Notes under the pieces: generated by a model
Databases searched by the model: none
What the model was told of the DNA's origin: nothing
What the model saw: only the letters and a program-made list of their open reading frames with translations
In this document: positions 1 to 8,334 of the stretch, in pieces
How the letters are laid out: every line of letters starts with the position of its first letter
How positions within the stretch are numbered: the stretch's first letter is position 1
Translations under genes and position numbers: made by a program
Assembly: GCA_030706745.1 (NCBI GenBank)
Contig: JAUZNX010000007.1
Coordinates: 141,825 to 205,824, forward strand
Reading direction: 5' to 3'
Length of the DNA: 64,000 nucleotides
From: Bacteroidota bacterium
Lineage (GTDB): Bacteria; Bacteroidota; Ignavibacteria; Palsa-1295

Positions 1-1123
1 CAGCTAGAATAACCGATCGCTCAATGACGTTCTGCAATTCCCGAATATTTCCCGGCCAATTGTACGCTGTTAGTTCGGTGATGGCTGTCTGCGATAACTG
101 GCAAGCAGGTCGCGCAAACCGCTCGCAATATTTCTCGACAAAGAACTGCGCCAGCACCGGAATATCATCCTTACGGTCACGGAGTGGCGGAAGCATCAAT
201 GAGATCACGTTGACCCGATAATAGAGATCCTCGCGAAACTTCTTCTCGGAGATCAATGCCTTCAGGTCCTTATTGGTCGCGCAAATTACACGGACATCCA
301 CGGTGATCGGTTTGGCATCGCCAATCCGAAAAATCTTGTGGTCCTGAAGGAATCGCAGTAATTTCACCTGCAATGGTAATTCCATTTCGCCCAATTCATC
401 GAGGAAGATCGTCCCACCGTTGGCCTCCTCAAATAGACCTTTTTTGTTCGTTTGCGCTCCGGTAAATGCGCCTTTGACATACCCGAACAACTCCGATTCC
501 TGAAGGTCCTTCGGCAATGCGCCGCAATTGATCGGCACAAAGGGCTTCATCTTTCTACCAGAGTTCGAGTGCAGGGCCTCGGCGACTAATTCTTTACCGG
601 TTCCGGACTCTCCATTGATTAGCACGGTCGAGTCGGTCGGAGCAACCTTCTTCACGACTTTGAGCACATCGAGCAGTTGCGGATTTTCGCCAATAATATT
701 TTCGAAGCCTTCGCGTAACCCAGCAATACGCGTGCGCAGATCGATTGCGGTCTGGAGGCTGCTTTTTTCCGCCGCCTTCTCCACGAGCAAAATGAGTTCA
801 TCCGGTTGGATATCCGACTTCCGAAGATAATCATACGCGCCGGCCTGCATGGCTTGAATGCCGGTGCGCTCGCTCCCGGCGCCCGTCATCACGATAATTT
901 CGGTTCCAGGCGAACGCCGTCGCAACAGCTTGACGAGTTCAATGCCGGACATGCCCGGCATGTTCATGTCTGTTACGATTACGTCAGCGCCTTCGGATTC
1001 AAAGATTCGGATGGCATCCTCAGCCGTGGATGCGGTCGATACGCGATGACCGCCCCGCTCCAGGACCGTGCGATACGTCAACAGAATATTCTGCTCGTCA
1101 TCAACCAAGAGTACCGATGCCAT
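1..1123 (-). CDS. Sigma54-dependent response regulator, NtrC family (3' end cut by window)
   Basis: The frame runs from ATG at 1123 (complement) to the window edge, about 374 codons, so the C-terminal DNA-binding helix-turn-helix is not seen. An N-terminal receiver domain shows the acidic pocket VDDE and a phospho-acceptor Asp near residue 52 in VTDMNMPG. It is followed by an AAA+ domain with Walker A GESGTGKE, the sigma54-contact loop GAFTGA and the WPGNIREL motif just before the edge. Proteins of this family activate sigma54 promoters when phosphorylated. It lies 75 nt downstream of a histidine kinase, the likely partner, at the end of the TonB/ExbBD/PstS-like gene row. A closely similar regulator is at 20030-21379. 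Confidence 0.95.
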   Translation of the reverse strand, partial: MASVLLVDDEQNILLTYRTVLERGGHRVSTASTAEDAIRIFESEGADVIVTDMNMPGMSGIELVKLLRRRSPGTEIIVMTGAGSERTGIQAMQAGAYDYLRKSDIQPDELILLVEKAAEKSSLQTAIDLRTRIAGLREGFENIIGENPQLLDVLKVVKKVAPTDSTVLINGESGTGKELVAEALHSNSGRKMKPFVPINCGALPKDLQESELFGYVKGAFTGAQTNKKGLFEEANGGTIFLDELGEMELPLQVKLLRFLQDHKIFRIGDAKPITVDVRVICATNKDLKALISEKKFREDLYYRVNVISLMLPPLRDRKDDIPVLAQFFVEKYCERFARPACQLSQTAITELTAYNWPGNIRELQNVIERSVILA

Positions 1124-1198
1124 AGTAAGGTATAATTTTAGATATCGATGTTGAACTATTACTACATTGCGGACAGAAACCGATCGGCAAATCCAGCC

Positions 1199-1960
1199 TT
1201 AACTGCTGGCGACAATCGGCAGTCGGATGCAAATATCCAGTTCGCCATTTTCTGATTTTGCTTCGATTGAGCCATTGTGCAGTTCGATGACCTTCCGAAT
1301 AAACGGAAGTTTGAGCCCCAACCCGGAATTGCGGCGATCGAAGTTTACTTCGAACAATTGCTGAGCCACTTCCGGCGAAAGTTGTGGTTGGCGATTATCC
1401 CGAATATGGATCAAACACTGGCGATCATCCGTCTGTGGCTGGCCAATTCGCACGTATTTCGCACCACGATCGACGGCATTATCGGTTAGCAGACGGAGCA
1501 CAGTACCCAGGCTTCCGGCATCGCCAAGTATATTCGCGGTTTGCCTCATTTCTGGGGTGCGGCTCTCTTCGAACGTTACCGGCAACCCTTCTCGTGCCAT
1601 TTCGGCAGCGCGCGCTCCCAAGAATTCTACCAGATCAAGTGGAAGCGCGAGGACCCGATCTGTTGAGACGAACTTCACGAACTCCTGCACAAGTTCTCGC
1701 AACTGGTCGCATTCTTCGCGGATAGACTCGACGAACGGCTGAATCTGCTCGATCTGCACTGAGCCATCGGTCCCAGTGCTCATAAAATCCTCGATGAGGA
1801 ATACGGCACTGGAGATCGCTCCAATCGGATTATTGAGTTCGTGGGCAAAGTGCCGGCCGAAGCGGGCAAGAAATTCGGCCCCTGGTTCGAGCACTGTGGG
1901 TTCGCCGGTCATTGTTTGATGCATTACTGCTAGCGGAAGGATTTCCGCTGGAAGCAGCAA
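1199..1960 (-). CDS. Histidine kinase, soluble (HisKA + HATPase)
   Basis: About 250 residues with no membrane segment. It has an H-box with HELNNP (His near residue 40), an N-box-like LTDNAVDRG and a C-terminal GLGL ATP-lid motif. The G1 box is degenerate (DNRQP in place of DNGxG). The start is uncertain: 1960 is a TTG, and ATG codons lie at 1924 and 1912. The frame also stays open upstream towards the TPR gene stop and reads there like the tail of another kinase (AVFSLLLP), so the first residues may be a relic. It sits 47 nt after the TPR gene and 75 nt before the NtrC-type regulator, with which it likely forms a two-component pair. Confidence 0.85.
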   Translation of the reverse strand: MLLPAEILPLAVMHQTMTGEPTVLEPGAEFLARFGRHFAHELNNPIGAISSAVFLIEDFMSTGTDGSVQIEQIQPFVESIREECDQLRELVQEFVKFVSTDRVLALPLDLVEFLGARAAEMAREGLPVTFEESRTPEMRQTANILGDAGSLGTVLRLLTDNAVDRGAKYVRIGQPQTDDRQCLIHIRDNRQPQLSPEVAQQLFEVNFDRRNSGLGLKLPFIRKVIELHNGSIEAKSENGELDICIRLPIVASS

Positions 1961-2007
1961 TGAAAAAACCGCACCAACCGGTGAGAGGGTTCGGTGAAAC
2001 TCCGATC

Positions 2008-3741
2008 TTATTTCTTCTTCTTGCCAGATTTTTCTTCAGATGGAGCTTGGCGGATAAATTCCAGACCTTCTTTGGCGCCTTTATTATCCGGATCGAGCTT
2101 CAGTACTTTTTCATACCAGACCTTTGCTTTTTCGATTTCATGCTGCTGGTGATACGATTGGGCCAGCAGGAGCTCGAAGTTCATGAGAAAGGGCGACTTG
2201 CCTCCTTCAAGTGGCTTGACTGCATCTTCAAGATGAGTGGCGGCCTTTGCCCAGTCCTTATGGGCTCCAAAATGATATGCCATGAAACCCTCGGCGAGCG
2301 CCACGGTATCGGTGCTGCCGGCAGCCTTGGCTGTGGCTTCGAGTTTGTCGAAGGCATCAAGAGCCTCTTGAGTCCCTGCATCGCTGGTTAGAGCATCGAA
2401 AGCAATCTGGTAGCGGACCGCAACCGAATTCGGCTCGAGCGCCAACGCTTTGTCATAATACTGTTTCGCAAGTTCAGGTTTCTTGGCAGACGAATATGCC
2501 TGACCCGCAGAGAGATACCAATGAACCGATGGAGTGGCCTGCGCCATCTCGGCGAACATCTGACCGGCCTCTTCGTACCGTTTTTGTTTGTATAGGAGAT
2601 TGATGATCGCAATTTGGGTCTGTAACTTCTCCTGCGCCGAACGAATAGTATCATCAACCAGTGATTTCTTGTACTGATCAATGCCACCGGCCGTGTCACC
2701 TTGCGTGATCAAAATCGCAGCGTAATTGCTTAAATCCAGAGGACCGAGAGTCTTCGCGTTACGATAAATATCAAGTGCCTTCGGATAGTCCTTGGAAAAG
2801 AAGTAACTCCGCGCCAGCAAGAGTTGCGAAAGCGCGCGAAGCGAATCGTTTGAAGAGACGGCCTGAAGCGCTGGGAGAGCTTCCTTATACTGGCCGTTCT
2901 CGGTCATCGCACGAGCAAGCAGCCATTGACCGGCAATATCATTCGGACGCAACGCGGCATACTTCGTGGCGTACATCGCCGCGTTCGCATATTGATGTGC
3001 GAGAAAATAGAGATTCGCGATCTGGTAATAGGCGTCTCCGTAAGTCGAGTCGATGCGAATGATCTTCAGCCACTCGCCGGCCGACTCGTTATACTTTCGA
3101 GTTCTGAAGTATAGACCCGCAAGCTTTGCGTGGACGATCACATCATTGGGGTCGCGCTGCAATGCCTGCTCGTATTGGCCGATCGCAAGATCGGGAATGT
3201 GCTGGCGCTCATACAACTCTGCAAGCCCGAGATAAGAGCGGACGTCTTTGTCATTTGTTTGCTGCGCCCGATACAACAAAATCTCAGCAGGCTTCAGCGA
3301 GTCGATTGAAATATAGTAGTGACTGAGCGCAAGATAGGTACCGATCTCTTTGTCATTCGATTTGAGCGCATCCTGAAAATCCTTGAGCGCATCCTGCACG
3401 TGCCCTTGTTTGCCATATACCGTCCCCCGCGCAATACGAACGAGCACATTACGCCGATCAAGATCGAATGCTTCTTGCGCTTCCGTCAGTGCAGCGCCCA
3501 CATTGTTAATTTCGACATCGGCAAGCGCGAGTCCCGCGTGGGCCTCGGCATTCTTCGGCTCCTGTTGCACGAGCTGCTGAAGTGTGCTTATCGCTTCACG
3601 AGCATTTCCAAGATCGATCAGCCGCAACGCCGCTTTCACTCGGCCGTCCGTTGCCTGAGCGTGGATCACGCCGGTGCATAGCATGGAAAAGGCTAACAAG
3701 GCCGATGCGAAAATTCCATTCGATGTTCTCACGTTCAACAT
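2008..3741 (-). CDS. Secreted tetratricopeptide repeat protein
   Basis: 577 residues. A signal peptide (MLNVRTSNG followed by a hydrophobic run ending at IHAQA) precedes about a dozen TPR units with the usual spacing (for example AEAHAGLALADVEI, VIVHAKLAGLYFR, VRSYLGLAELYER). The tail is lysine-rich (GKKKK). The ATG at 3741 is chosen over an in-frame GTG at 3762 because a purine-rich AGAAGAGAGAAA precedes it and it gives a compact signal peptide. In Bacteroidota a large TPR protein commonly follows exbB-exbD-tonB-pstS-like genes, as here. A periplasmic scaffolding role for the TonB/PstS-like module is an inference. Confidence 0.85.
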   Translation of the reverse strand: MLNVRTSNGIFASALLAFSMLCTGVIHAQATDGRVKAALRLIDLGNAREAISTLQQLVQQEPKNAEAHAGLALADVEINNVGAALTEAQEAFDLDRRNVLVRIARGTVYGKQGHVQDALKDFQDALKSNDKEIGTYLALSHYYISIDSLKPAEILLYRAQQTNDKDVRSYLGLAELYERQHIPDLAIGQYEQALQRDPNDVIVHAKLAGLYFRTRKYNESAGEWLKIIRIDSTYGDAYYQIANLYFLAHQYANAAMYATKYAALRPNDIAGQWLLARAMTENGQYKEALPALQAVSSNDSLRALSQLLLARSYFFSKDYPKALDIYRNAKTLGPLDLSNYAAILITQGDTAGGIDQYKKSLVDDTIRSAQEKLQTQIAIINLLYKQKRYEEAGQMFAEMAQATPSVHWYLSAGQAYSSAKKPELAKQYYDKALALEPNSVAVRYQIAFDALTSDAGTQEALDAFDKLEATAKAAGSTDTVALAEGFMAYHFGAHKDWAKAATHLEDAVKPLEGGKSPFLMNFELLLAQSYHQQHEIEKAKVWYEKVLKLDPDNKGAKEGLEFIRQAPSEEKSGKKKK

Positions 3742-3798
3742 TTTCTCTCTTCTACGTAACACTTGAGTTATTCCGCGGACTCGGCCGTTAATTATTTC

Positions 3799-4698
3799 TC
3801 ACTTCGTCGCGCCCTTCGTGTCCTCGGCATTCCGAATCAGCTTGATTGGTTGCGTCTTCGGCAGCAGACCAAAATTCTTGAACACCGTCTGCCCGTGAGC
3901 CGTCATGCAATAGACGAAAAATCCACGCGGCACCGTGTTTGCCGTTTCCGACGTATAGCCGTTCACGATGGTCGTGAGCGGATAAGCCTTTTCAGCGATG
4001 TAGGCAATGTGCAGCATCACCGGCTCCGAAATGCCTTGCGAACTAAGATCGTGCGGAATGATCGGCAAGAACTTAACGCTCGTATCACCTGCAACTTCAA
4101 GTTTATGCTTCCAAGCGGAGCTGACAAACCCGAGCGCGCCAGTATTCTTAGCGATGTATGCTAGGATACTATCGGTCGTGGCAAATCGAATCATTTGGAC
4201 CCATTTCGATCCAGCCATGGAATCCAAAATATACTCGATACTGCTCGGGTACTCTGGAAAAACAAGCGGCGACAATTCTTGGATACGCTCGAGAATATCA
4301 GAGAGTCGTTCCGTATCCTGTTTGCTTTGTCGTGAAGTAATGCATCCAATCCCATCCTCAGCCATGCGAAACACCGGGAGAGTCACCGAATCCTTCGCCA
4401 GAACCTCGCGCTCCATCGGAGTGAGTCCCCGATCGATGATGATGGCGCGAGCCTCATGATTCATCAATTCTCGCACCGCTTCGCCCGCACTGACATACTT
4501 GACCGTAACCTTCGCCGAAGGATTCTCGGTAGTGAAGCCCTGCACGAGGCTGTCGATCACGGGCTTCAGGACTTCATCGGCAACCAGTTCGAATGAGCCG
4601 GAAGTTGCTGTCTCGCCCGTGGGAAGGTTCTCAGTTTTGCCGCAGCCTGATGCGACCAAAACCAGTACAATCATAAATGGGAGTAATCGAGAGGTCAT
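3799..4698 (-). CDS. PstS-like substrate-binding lipoprotein
   Basis: 299 residues with a lipobox LVASGC (lipidated Cys19). The mature part resembles the PBP-like fold of phosphate-binding proteins: early strand SFELVADEVLKPV, a central VSAGEAVRELMNHEARAIIIDR segment read in two pieces, and the late motif ALGFVSSAW typical of PstS-like proteins. No ABC permease or ATPase is adjacent; the neighbours are TonB/ExbBD and a TPR protein. A role in an ABC importer is therefore not shown, and it may instead work with an outer-membrane transport module. Its ATG overlaps the stop of the small membrane gene at 4695 (ATGA), implying translational coupling. Confidence 0.8.
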   Translation of the reverse strand: MTSRLLPFMIVLVLVASGCGKTENLPTGETATSGSFELVADEVLKPVIDSLVQGFTTENPSAKVTVKYVSAGEAVRELMNHEARAIIIDRGLTPMEREVLAKDSVTLPVFRMAEDGIGCITSRQSKQDTERLSDILERIQELSPLVFPEYPSSIEYILDSMAGSKWVQMIRFATTDSILAYIAKNTGALGFVSSAWKHKLEVAGDTSVKFLPIIPHDLSSQGISEPVMLHIAYIAEKAYPLTTIVNGYTSETANTVPRGFFVYCMTAHGQTVFKNFGLLPKTQPIKLIRNAEDTKGATK

Positions 4699-4967
4699 AT
4701 GCTCTTCGACTTTCCGTTCAAGTTGTACTTACCTTCGGCTTCCGCGGCTTTGCGGATCGCAGCAATCCCTGTGAATATGCGGAAACCGCCGTAAAGCCCG
4801 ATCACAACCGCGAACCCGACACGTGCCATTGGATTGACACCGAAAAAGCTTCCGGGTACAAGTGCAACAAAGCCCGAAATGAACAACGCGAACATTCCGA
4901 GCAGGATATAGACCAACCCCGAGATCCTGCTCGGCGGTCGCTCTCGAATCTTATCGCGCTGTAGCAT
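4695..4967 (-). CDS. Small two-helix membrane protein, unknown function
   Basis: 90 residues with two hydrophobic segments (around residues 15-36, GLVYILLGMFALFISGF, and 47-70, ARVGFAVVIGLYGGFR) and a basic, polar C-terminus. No family was recognised. It is placed between tonB (stop at 4970, 2 nt away) and the PstS-like gene (4-nt ATGA overlap), so it is clearly co-translated with them and probably serves the same envelope module. Confidence 0.75.
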   Translation of the reverse strand: MLQRDKIRERPPSRISGLVYILLGMFALFISGFVALVPGSFFGVNPMARVGFAVVIGLYGGFRIFTGIAAIRKAAEAEGKYNLNGKSKSI

Positions 4968-4969
4968 AT

Positions 4970-5398
4970 TTACCTGAGCTTAAAGGTGATCGTCCGAGTG
5001 ATCCAAATGCGAACGGGCTCTCCATGATATTTTGCCGGAGCGAACTTCGCCTTCATCAATGCATCAACGGCCGGATGCCTAAAAACATCGTAGTCCGATC
5101 TGAGCACTTGCACCTTCTCTACGTGTCCATCCTTTGCGATGAGAGCCTGTACGACGACCCGACCTTCGAGTCCGCTTCGCTTTGCGACGTCAGGATACAC
5201 AATGAGTCTCTCGATCGGCGTAATCGCTACTGGCTCTTCACCATCGAATCGTTTGGACGATGGCTCGAATACAGCGGTATCGGCTTTCAGAATTCCAGTG
5301 GCAGTATCCGCCCGTTGCCCGTAAGCACTATCCGAGAAAAGTCCGAACGCGTGAAGTATGCCGGCTATCAACAGCAACGCACACGTCGAGTGTCCCAT
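4970..5398 (-). CDS. Soluble periplasmic TonB C-terminal domain protein (paralogue of the adjacent tonB)
   Basis: About 142 residues. The N-terminus is a cleavable-looking signal peptide (hydrophobic ALLLIAGILHAFGLF, then AYGQ) instead of the usual TonB anchor, there is no proline-rich linker, and the C-terminal 80 residues form a TonB C-domain (YPDVAKRSGLEGRVVVQALI ... RIWITRTITFKLR). That domain is nearly the same as the one in the tonB at 5410-6150, pointing to a recent tandem duplication that lost the inner-membrane anchor. ATG at 5398 is used; a GTG directly precedes it. It is the fifth gene of the exbB-exbD-exbD-tonB row. Confidence 0.85.
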   Translation of the reverse strand: MGHSTCALLLIAGILHAFGLFSDSAYGQRADTATGILKADTAVFEPSSKRFDGEEPVAITPIERLIVYPDVAKRSGLEGRVVVQALIAKDGHVEKVQVLRSDYDVFRHPAVDALMKAKFAPAKYHGEPVRIWITRTITFKLR

Positions 5399-5409
5399 CA
5401 CTCAACGAC

Positions 5410-6150
5410 TTAGCGAAGCTTGAAGATGATCGTACGTGTAATCCAGATCCGAAGTGGTGTGCCATTCTGCCGTGCCGGAGTGAACTTTGCCTTGAGCATC
5501 GCATCGATTGCGGGCTGCTTGAAGACGTCATAGTCCGACTTAAGCACTTCGGCTTTCTCGACATGTCCATCTTTTGCGATGAGCGCTTGAACCACGACTT
5601 TGCCTTCGAGTCCGCTGCGTTTTGCCACTTCAGGATACTGAATCTGTTTTTCGATTGGCGTGATCGGCTCCGGTTCCTGAGAAACGTCGATAAACTCATC
5701 CTTGGATGGCTCGGCTTCTTCGACCGGCTGATTGATATGCAGATCGGGTGCAGCCTGGACTGGACCGTTGCTTTGCACGGCAGCTTGCGGAGCCGGTTCG
5801 TTCATGTTCGGCAACGTGAGTTGCGGCGCAATGGCGTCGGGCACTGGTACGGGAATGCCAAGGCTCGGGCGCACGACATCGCTCGGCGGCGGCGGAGTGA
5901 CCGGCTGCATCTCTTCCTGATTTTCGGTGGATGGCGGCGGCGCAAGCTCCGCAATCGAGTGAATACGGATGTGCGGCACGCGCTTCTCATCGTTCGAGAA
6001 CCACGACCATCCAATGTAGAGAAGAATGACGATCAGATGGATTCCGATCGAAATCCCGAGTGCATTCGAGAAGTACTTCTGCTGGTTTCGCTTGAGATCG
6101 ATCCCGCCGTACTGCTCTAATTTTTCTACGACTAAGTTACTGAGTGCCAT
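5410..6150 (-). CDS. tonB: Energy transducer TonB
   Basis: 246 residues with classical TonB architecture. There is a short cytoplasmic N-terminus, one membrane helix (around residues 30-51, ALGISIGIHLIVILLYIGW), a Pro/Glu-rich periplasmic linker (ELAPPPS, VTPPPPSDVV) and a C-terminal TonB domain (YPEVAKRSGLEGKVVVQ, ending IIFKLR). It couples the proton motive force captured by ExbB/ExbD to outer-membrane receptors. The start ATG at 6150 is preceded by GAGAGG. It lies 29 nt after the second exbD; no TonB-dependent receptor is seen in the window. Confidence 0.95.
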   Translation of the reverse strand: MALSNLVVEKLEQYGGIDLKRNQQKYFSNALGISIGIHLIVILLYIGWSWFSNDEKRVPHIRIHSIAELAPPPSTENQEEMQPVTPPPPSDVVRPSLGIPVPVPDAIAPQLTLPNMNEPAPQAAVQSNGPVQAAPDLHINQPVEEAEPSKDEFIDVSQEPEPITPIEKQIQYPEVAKRSGLEGKVVVQALIAKDGHVEKAEVLKSDYDVFKQPAIDAMLKAKFTPARQNGTPLRIWITRTIIFKLR

Positions 6151-6179
6151 AAATCCTCTCGCTTGTCATTGCGAACATT

Positions 6180-6680
6180 CTATAAACTACTGACCAACTC
6201 ATGGTCCTTCTCATCCATGGCGACGAGGCTGAACCGCTTTTCAGTCTGCCCCAACTGCGCCTGTGTCAGGTTCAGGTCGTCGATCATGTTGACGAGCGCC
6301 TGATACTTCGCGTTACGATCGATCTTGATGAGCGTCGAAAGTTTTGGATTGACTTTCAAATGCTCCTTCAACATCACCGGTACATCCTTCTCTGCCATCT
6401 TCTGCGGCGCCTCGCTGCCCATGTTCCAGAACACCGTCTGGTCCGCGCGGATGCGGAGAGTCAACAAGTTCGACTCCGCGATCTGCACCGGGACTTTGCT
6501 ATCCGGCGGCAACGAAATCTCCATGACCTGCGGCGTTAGCAGCGTGGTCGTGAGCATAAAGAACGTGAGCAACAAGAATGCGACGTCTACCATCGGCGTC
6601 ATGTCCAACCGCACGCCGATGCGCGATTTGTGCCTCTTGCCTTTGTGTCCTCGGCTTCCGCCTTGTACTACTTCTGCCAT
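6180..6680 (-). CDS. exbD: Biopolymer transport protein ExbD/TolR (second copy)
   Basis: 166 residues. A basic N-terminus precedes the single membrane helix with the family motif RLDMTPMVDVAFLLLTFFML, whose membrane Asp takes part in proton-driven rotation; a periplasmic domain follows. The start overlaps the stop of the upstream exbD by one base (TAATG), so the two are co-translated. Two different ExbD proteins next to one ExbB is the usual arrangement in Bacteroidota. Confidence 0.95.
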   Translation of the reverse strand: MAEVVQGGSRGHKGKRHKSRIGVRLDMTPMVDVAFLLLTFFMLTTTLLTPQVMEISLPPDSKVPVQIAESNLLTLRIRADQTVFWNMGSEAPQKMAEKDVPVMLKEHLKVNPKLSTLIKIDRNAKYQALVNMIDDLNLTQAQLGQTEKRFSLVAMDEKDHELVSSL

Positions 6681-7210
6681 TAGCCCTTCTCCTTGTTCAT
6701 GGTGACTAAGTTGAACCGCGTCGCGCCATACTTCTGTAACGCGCGCATGACATCATCGACCGTCCCGTAGCTAATCGAGCTATCAGCGCTGATCGCATAA
6801 CGCATCGAGGGATTCTGCAAACGGGATTGCTGGATGACAGTCTCAAGCGAAGCCAGCGAAACGCGGACATCGCCTTTGGTTGCCAGTTCAGCATCCGTGA
6901 GTGGCTGACCCGTCTTTGGATCGGCGAGGTTCAATGGTTTCAGGATCGGCGCGCGATCTTTTTCGTTCGAGACGCCGAACAGAATCACCGTGTCCGCGCC
7001 CTTGAGTCCAACACTGATCGTCGCCAGATTCATATCCGGCAGTTTCGTTGTGTCGGCGACTGCGACAGGCAACGAGATTTGTAACGCCTCATCGCTCTGC
7101 GGCTTGAACTTCGCCGTGAGCATGAAGAACGTCAGCAATAGAAAACCCACATCGACCATCGGCGTCATATCAAGCCGAAAGCCGTGGCGTTTCATTTTTA
7201 CTTTTGCCAT
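6680..7210 (-). CDS. exbD: Biopolymer transport protein ExbD/TolR (first copy)
   Basis: About 176 residues, with the TolR/ExbD helix FRLDMTPMVDVGFLLLTFFM near residues 10-30 followed by a periplasmic domain longer than in the second copy. The ATG at 7210 (MAKVKMKRHG) is preferred over the further in-frame start at 7270, because the extra 20 codons would be encoded by the stem-loop at 7226-7273 and would place an unusual tail before the basic N-terminus. It lies downstream of exbB, separated by that hairpin. Confidence 0.92.
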   Translation of the reverse strand: MAKVKMKRHGFRLDMTPMVDVGFLLLTFFMLTAKFKPQSDEALQISLPVAVADTTKLPDMNLATISVGLKGADTVILFGVSNEKDRAPILKPLNLADPKTGQPLTDAELATKGDVRVSLASLETVIQQSRLQNPSMRYAISADSSISYGTVDDVMRALQKYGATRFNLVTMNKEKG

Positions 7211-7225
7211 AGTTTCCGTTATTTT

Positions 7226-7273
7226 GTAGTGGATCGGTTTCCCGCGTGGTTTGCGGGAAAACCTCGCCACTAC
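7226..7273 (-). promoter_or_regulatory. Long stem-loop between exbB and exbD
   Basis: An imperfect inverted repeat: outer arms GTAGTGG (7226-7232) and CCACTAC (7267-7273), inner arms GTTTCCCGC (7237-7245) and GCGGGAAAAC (7253-7262, one bulge), loop GTGGTTT. It lies a few bases past the exbB stop, in the transcribed spacer before exbD, with no T-run. It may be an mRNA processing or attenuation site setting the exbB:exbD ratio, or a small repeat element; neither is shown. Confidence 0.55.
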
Positions 7274-7279
7274 AGCCAG

Positions 7280-8080
7280 TTATCCCGCGTAGTCGCCCTT
7301 ACCGAGGAAGCGTGTGTTGAGCGTCTCGACCAAGTTTAGTGAAGCCTCATCAATCGTATAGATGAATGCATCCACCTTGTTGGTGAAGAAGTTGTAGAAC
7401 ACAATGGCGATGATAGCGCCAAAGATGCCAAATGCCGTATTCACAAGAGCTTCCGAGATTCCAATCGAGAGCTGCGTTGCGCTTGCCGCACCGGCTTCGC
7501 CAAGTGCGCGGAACGACCGGATCATACCAAGCACGGTTCCAAGCAGTCCAACCATCGTCGAAATCGACGCGATTGTCGAAAGCCCGACGAGATTACGCTC
7601 GAGAAGCGGAGTCTCGATCATCGTCGCCTCTTCGATCGTCCGCTTGACTTCCGCGATCTTGCGAGATGCATCCATGCTGCCTTCGCTCTTGAGTGTCTTG
7701 AATTGTTCGAGTCCGGCACGCATGATGTTCGCTACTGTCCCGCGCTGTTTGGAGCAGAGATCAATGGCGGCGTCAATGTTCCCTTCCTTGAGGCGAGTCT
7801 CGACGTTCACGAGAAATTTCGTCATGTCGCCGGATCCTTTGGCCTTTGCAAGCGAAAGAAAACGCTCGATGATGAAGGTGAAGACCATGATGGTCAGCAT
7901 GAGCAAAAGCGGCACGATAATTCCGCCTGTGTAGATGATGCCCATGACATCCTTCGGATGCTCGCGAACACCGGGATCGGCGAAGTGCGAACCAGCACCG
8001 AAAACAAACATGTAAATCAGCACGGCTGCAATGAAGGCCGCACCAATGACGATCGTTACAAAAAGTGAGTTCTTCTTCAT
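7280..8080 (-). CDS. exbB: MotA/TolQ/ExbB proton channel protein
   Basis: 266 residues. There is an N-terminal membrane helix (VTIVIGAAFIAAVLIYMFVF), a second helix (IIVPLLLMLTIMVFTFIIERF), and the conserved C-terminal pair of helices with LVGLSTIASISTMVGLLGTV and EALVNTAFGIFGAIIAIVFY, the signature of the ExbB/TolQ/MotA family. It forms the stator channel that, with ExbD, powers TonB. It is the first gene of the minus-strand row, followed by two exbD genes. Confidence 0.95.
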   Translation of the reverse strand: MKKNSLFVTIVIGAAFIAAVLIYMFVFGAGSHFADPGVREHPKDVMGIIYTGGIIVPLLLMLTIMVFTFIIERFLSLAKAKGSGDMTKFLVNVETRLKEGNIDAAIDLCSKQRGTVANIMRAGLEQFKTLKSEGSMDASRKIAEVKRTIEEATMIETPLLERNLVGLSTIASISTMVGLLGTVLGMIRSFRALGEAGAASATQLSIGISEALVNTAFGIFGAIIAIVFYNFFTNKVDAFIYTIDEASLNLVETLNTRFLGKGDYAG

Positions 8081-8276
8081 GTCTTAGGTTGGATTTCTAA
8101 AAATCGTGGTCGAGATTCTACTTTGAGTATATACAGTAAAATGCCAGCGCGAGAATCGGCCTGTTTAGCCCATTTGGGGCAATCATCGTTCCTGAATTCG
8201 TGTACATTGCAGGATGTCGCACGATGGCATCTTGCATGATGCAAGACGTATGAAAGGTCATACTTTGTCAATGTGC

Positions 8277-8310
8277 ACAAAAAACCCGGAAGCCATACTG
8301 CTTCCGGGTT
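8277..8310 (-). terminator. Rho-independent terminator of the VWA lipoprotein gene
   Basis: On the minus strand, AACCCGGAAG pairs perfectly with CTTCCGGGTT across an 8-nt loop, followed by a T-run (TTTT then G). It sits 25 nt after the stop at 8335. The rest of 8081-8334 holds no convincing gene; it should contain the promoter of the exbB row. Confidence 0.9.
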
Positions 8311-8334
8311 GCCCGATCGAGGGAAAAAACACCG

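Noticed and set aside
3799..4698. A classical pst phosphate ABC importer.
   Set aside because: Only a PstS-like binding protein is present; no pstC, pstA, pstB or phoU flank it.
6166..6179. Another copy of the GTCATTGCGAG palindromic repeat before exbD.
   Set aside because: Only the first ten bases match and there is no opposite arm.
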